NCBI RefSeq assembly: GCF_020439865.1
Contig: NZ_JAGRPF010000140.1
Coordinates: 1-54,394 of the forward strand
Reading direction: 5' to 3'
Origin: Prosthecobacter sp.
GTDB lineage: Bacteria > Verrucomicrobiota > Verrucomicrobiia > Verrucomicrobiales > Verrucomicrobiaceae
DNA: 54,394 nt
Shown here: one piece after another, positions 52,824-54,394 of the stretch
How the letters are laid out: every line of letters starts with the position of its first letter
Position numbering within the stretch: the stretch's first letter is position 1
Notes under the pieces: generated by a model
The model's input: the letters and a program-made list of their open reading frames with translations, nothing else
What the model was told of the DNA's origin: nothing
The model's database searches: none
Made by a program: the position numbers and the translations under genes

Positions 52824-54049
52824 TCCAGACGAACCGCGGAGCACACCATTTCGAGAATGCGGCCGAGCGAAGCCGTGCCGGAGCCTTCCATGAAGGCGTT
52901 GCCAGGGAAGGGCTGCCAGTTGTCGCGATCGTGATTCTGCTCCGGCTGTGGGATGCGGGTGAGGGTGGGATCATACTGGCCGTCTTTGCCGCCGAGTTTG
53001 TAGATCACGAGATCGAGCGAAGGGACGATGTAGAGGCAGAAGCCGCCCGCGCCGGACTTCCAGAACGCGTCCTTGGGTGCGCCGGCCACATGGCCGTCGG
53101 CGTTGTGCTCAAACTGGAGCGAGAAGGGCGTGTGCGGATTGTAAGGACTCCAGGTCTGGCATTTTTTGATGTAGTCAGGCGGAACAAGCTGCTGGTCCTT
53201 CCACTTCCCGTCATGGGCGAGGCAGTAACCAAAGCGCACCGCGTCTGTCGCATGCAGCGCGGTGCTGCCGGCGCCGTTGGCATGGGGCATGACGAAGTCA
53301 CTGCGATGCAGGCAGTAGTCCCATGCGCCCCATCCCTGTGGCTTCGCAAGACGGGTGTCGATGTAGTCCTTCAACTCCATGCCGGTGACATGTCGCAGCA
53401 CAATGCTGGCGATGTGCGGGGAAGGGGACGAATACGAGTAGCCTGCGCCGGGATCGCACCACAACGGGACATTGAGCGAGGACTTGTCGAGGTCACGGAT
53501 GTTCTGCCCGGGCACGGGCTTGAGCTGCTTCGGTTTGGGATCTCCTTTGACGTAGCCGGTGGGCGTCTGCCCTTCGCCCCAGTAACCTGCGGTCATGCAG
53601 AGCAACTGACCGAGCGTGATGTCCGCCTTGCATGGATCATTGAGTGGAAAGGCCTCGGGCAGATATTTCTCGGTGAAGACCTTCGTGTCGAGTCCGTCGG
53701 GGATTTTGTCCTTGAACTCGTGAAGCATGATGCCGCAGGCGATGCTGCAGAAGGCCTTGCCGGTGGAGGCCATGTCCGGATTGCAGTTGCGGCTGGCTCT
53801 GCCGAAGTAGCGCTCCAGCACGAGGTAGCCTTTGTGCACCACGAGCAGCCCGCCATTGCCCGTGGAGCGTTCGGTCAGGGTGTACGCGGGTTCGAGCTGA
53901 GACAGATCCATTCCCGCCAGTTCCTTGGCGGCTTTTTCTGTCTTCGCCTCACGCCAGCCTCCTTCGCTGTCGGGTGGCGGGAAGTACAGGTCGGCGGCGT
54001 GGAGAGACGCAGAGACGAAGACAAGTGCGGACAGGATGCGAAGGCTCAT
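52820..54049 (-). CDS. Secreted serine hydrolase, beta-lactamase class C/PBP4-like
   Basis: 409 residues from ATG 54049 (MSLRILSALVFVSASLHAAD, a Sec signal); ATGs at 54067 and 54076 would lengthen the N-region. The SxxK motif is MASTGKAFC with the nucleophile Ser followed by Lys. The second motif is GYSYSSPS, where the usual YxN is YSS, and LGQLLCMTAGYWGE is the typical HLLSMTSG-like block. The third motif region is KSGAGGFCLYIVPSLDLVIY, without a clear KTG. The fold suggests an esterase or D-aminopeptidase/carboxypeptidase rather than a true beta-lactamase. Its TAA overlaps the TAG of clcA on the other strand. The PagL-like gene ends 59 bases upstream on the same strand. Confidence 0.85.
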   Translation of the reverse strand: MSLRILSALVFVSASLHAADLYFPPPDSEGGWREAKTEKAAKELAGMDLSQLEPAYTLTERSTGNGGLLVVHKGYLVLERYFGRASRNCNPDMASTGKAFCSIACGIMLHEFKDKIPDGLDTKVFTEKYLPEAFPLNDPCKADITLGQLLCMTAGYWGEGQTPTGYVKGDPKPKQLKPVPGQNIRDLDKSSLNVPLWCDPGAGYSYSSPSPHIASIVLRHVTGMELKDYIDTRLAKPQGWGAWDYCLHRSDFVMPHANGAGSTALHATDAVRFGYCLAHDGKWKDQQLVPPDYIKKCQTWSPYNPHTPFSLQFEHNADGHVAGAPKDAFWKSGAGGFCLYIVPSLDLVIYKLGGKDGQYDPTLTRIPQPEQNHDRDNWQPFPGNAFMEGSGTASLGRILEMVCSAVRLD

Positions 54050-54108
54050 GGCGGTGGCGATCACCATGAAATGCATCGAGCCCGCCTGCGAGCATCATTT
54101 TGCTGCGA

Positions 54109-54393
54109 TCAGAAATTGCGGCTGAGACCGAACAGAATGCCCAGCGAATTGAGGCCGGGATTGGGGTTTGTCTGATCGCCGTTGGAGAGATGCTGAAACA
54201 TCGCGCTGGCGCGGACGGACCATGTTTGAGTCAGCACGCGTGACACGCCGAACTGTCCGAACCAGTTCAAGGTGAAGTCCTGCCCCTGACCTCCCGGTGC
54301 GCCCTGTGAATCGACCCAGCCGACGCCACCGCCGGCGGAGCCGAAGACACTCCAGGTCGCGGTGGGATCCCACCATTCGATCGACGGAGCGGC
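54109..54393 (-). CDS. PagL-like acyloxyacyl hydrolase / lipid A deacylase family protein, 3' end only
   Basis: The last 94 codons of a gene that continues beyond the window; no start is present. The reading SVFGSAGGGVGWVDSQG, FTLNWFGQFGVSRVLT, WSVRASAMFQHLSNGD and NPNPGLNSLGILFGLSRNF follows the PagL/acyloxyacyl-hydrolase barrel, with alternating hydrophobic strands, the HxSN active-site motif, the NPG turn and a C-terminal Phe as in outer-membrane proteins. PagL removes the 3-O acyl chain of lipid A. The His and Ser are present, but the catalytic Glu that I recall 14 residues after the His in PagL appears to be Asn. The gene lies 59 bases upstream of the serine hydrolase. Confidence 0.8.
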   Translation of the reverse strand, partial: AAPSIEWWDPTATWSVFGSAGGGVGWVDSQGAPGGQGQDFTLNWFGQFGVSRVLTQTWSVRASAMFQHLSNGDQTNPNPGLNSLGILFGLSRNF

Positions 54394-54394
54394 G

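Noticed and set aside
52931..54175. Open frame of 414 codons on the plus strand
   Set aside because: Antisense to the serine hydrolase with its signal peptide and SxxK motif.
54095..54376. Arg-rich frame of 93 codons on the minus strand
   Set aside because: It is a shifted frame of the real PagL-like gene, which reads in another minus-strand frame and is open to the window edge.

Overview
The window looks like chromosome of a Verrucomicrobiota bacterium, probably close to Prosthecobacter or Verrucomicrobium. This is inferred from the combination of high GC coding DNA, Gram-negative envelope genes (LptE, LpxB, an MsbA-like exporter, a PagL-like outer-membrane protein), and families typical of the Planctomycetes-Verrucomicrobia group: DUF1549/DUF1553 cytochrome-type proteins paired with DUF1501 proteins, Tat-exported Gfo/Idh/MocA oxidoreductases, a secreted sulfatase and a DUF6797-like cytochrome protein. 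Strong Shine-Dalgarno sequences are mostly absent. There is no phage, plasmid, insertion sequence or CRISPR array. One tRNA gene is present, tRNA-Gln(CUG).

Layout. 0.1-3.9 kb (+): lptE, rsmI and glgP. 3.9-11.8 kb (-): a long co-directional run. It starts with three tandem secreted paralogues joined by ATGA overlaps and a polysaccharide-deacetylase lipoprotein, then ffh, then a Gfo/Idh oxidoreductase (GnnA candidate) coupled by ATGA to lpxB. 12.0-18.4 kb (+): a secreted esterase fused to an SMP-30-like propeller, a small helical protein, a sulfatase, a TIM-barrel sugar isomerase and a secreted protein with a MORN-like tail. 18.4-19.8 kb (-): nitroreductase and short-chain dehydrogenase. 20.0-24.2 kb (+): a GYF_2 membrane protein and the first DUF1549/DUF1553 + DUF1501 pair. 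24.3-30.9 kb: a Tat-exported Gfo/Idh protein (-), a Na+/alanine symporter and tRNA-Gln (+), then small genes, a lone DUF1501 protein and a phosphoesterase (-). 31.0-37.1 kb (+): an N,N-dimethylformamidase-like protein and the second DUF1549/DUF1553 + DUF1501 pair. 37.1-47.4 kb: alcohol dehydrogenase, a degenerate SGNH protein followed by an MsbA-like ABC exporter, an FtsX-like permease, a YidB-like protein, htpG and a methyltransferase. 47.5-54.4 kb: ruvA, a large secreted cytochrome-propeller protein, a ClC antiporter with CBS domains, a serine hydrolase, and the 3' end of a PagL-like protein cut by the window edge.

How the genes fit together. Two themes recur. One is outer-membrane and lipid A biogenesis: LptE, LpxB with a likely GnnA, the MsbA-like exporter and the PagL-like protein. 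GnnA next to LpxB would predict amide-linked acyl chains in lipid A. The other is export of oxidoreductases and hydrolases: at least seven proteins between 22.9 and 37.1 kb begin with twin-arginine signals, and the two DUF1549/DUF1501 pairs and the DUF6797-like protein carry CxxCH motifs. The best candidate for an undescribed system is the operon at 7.5-11.8 kb. Its three proteins share a helical region plus beta-sandwich architecture, one is fused to an apparently inactive staphylococcal-nuclease-like domain, and they are followed by a polysaccharide-deacetylase lipoprotein. Several gene borders also carry long dyad-symmetric sequences that are not ordinary terminators.

No stretch longer than 300 bases lacks a gene. 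All functions are read by eye from sequence and motif recall, without database searches.
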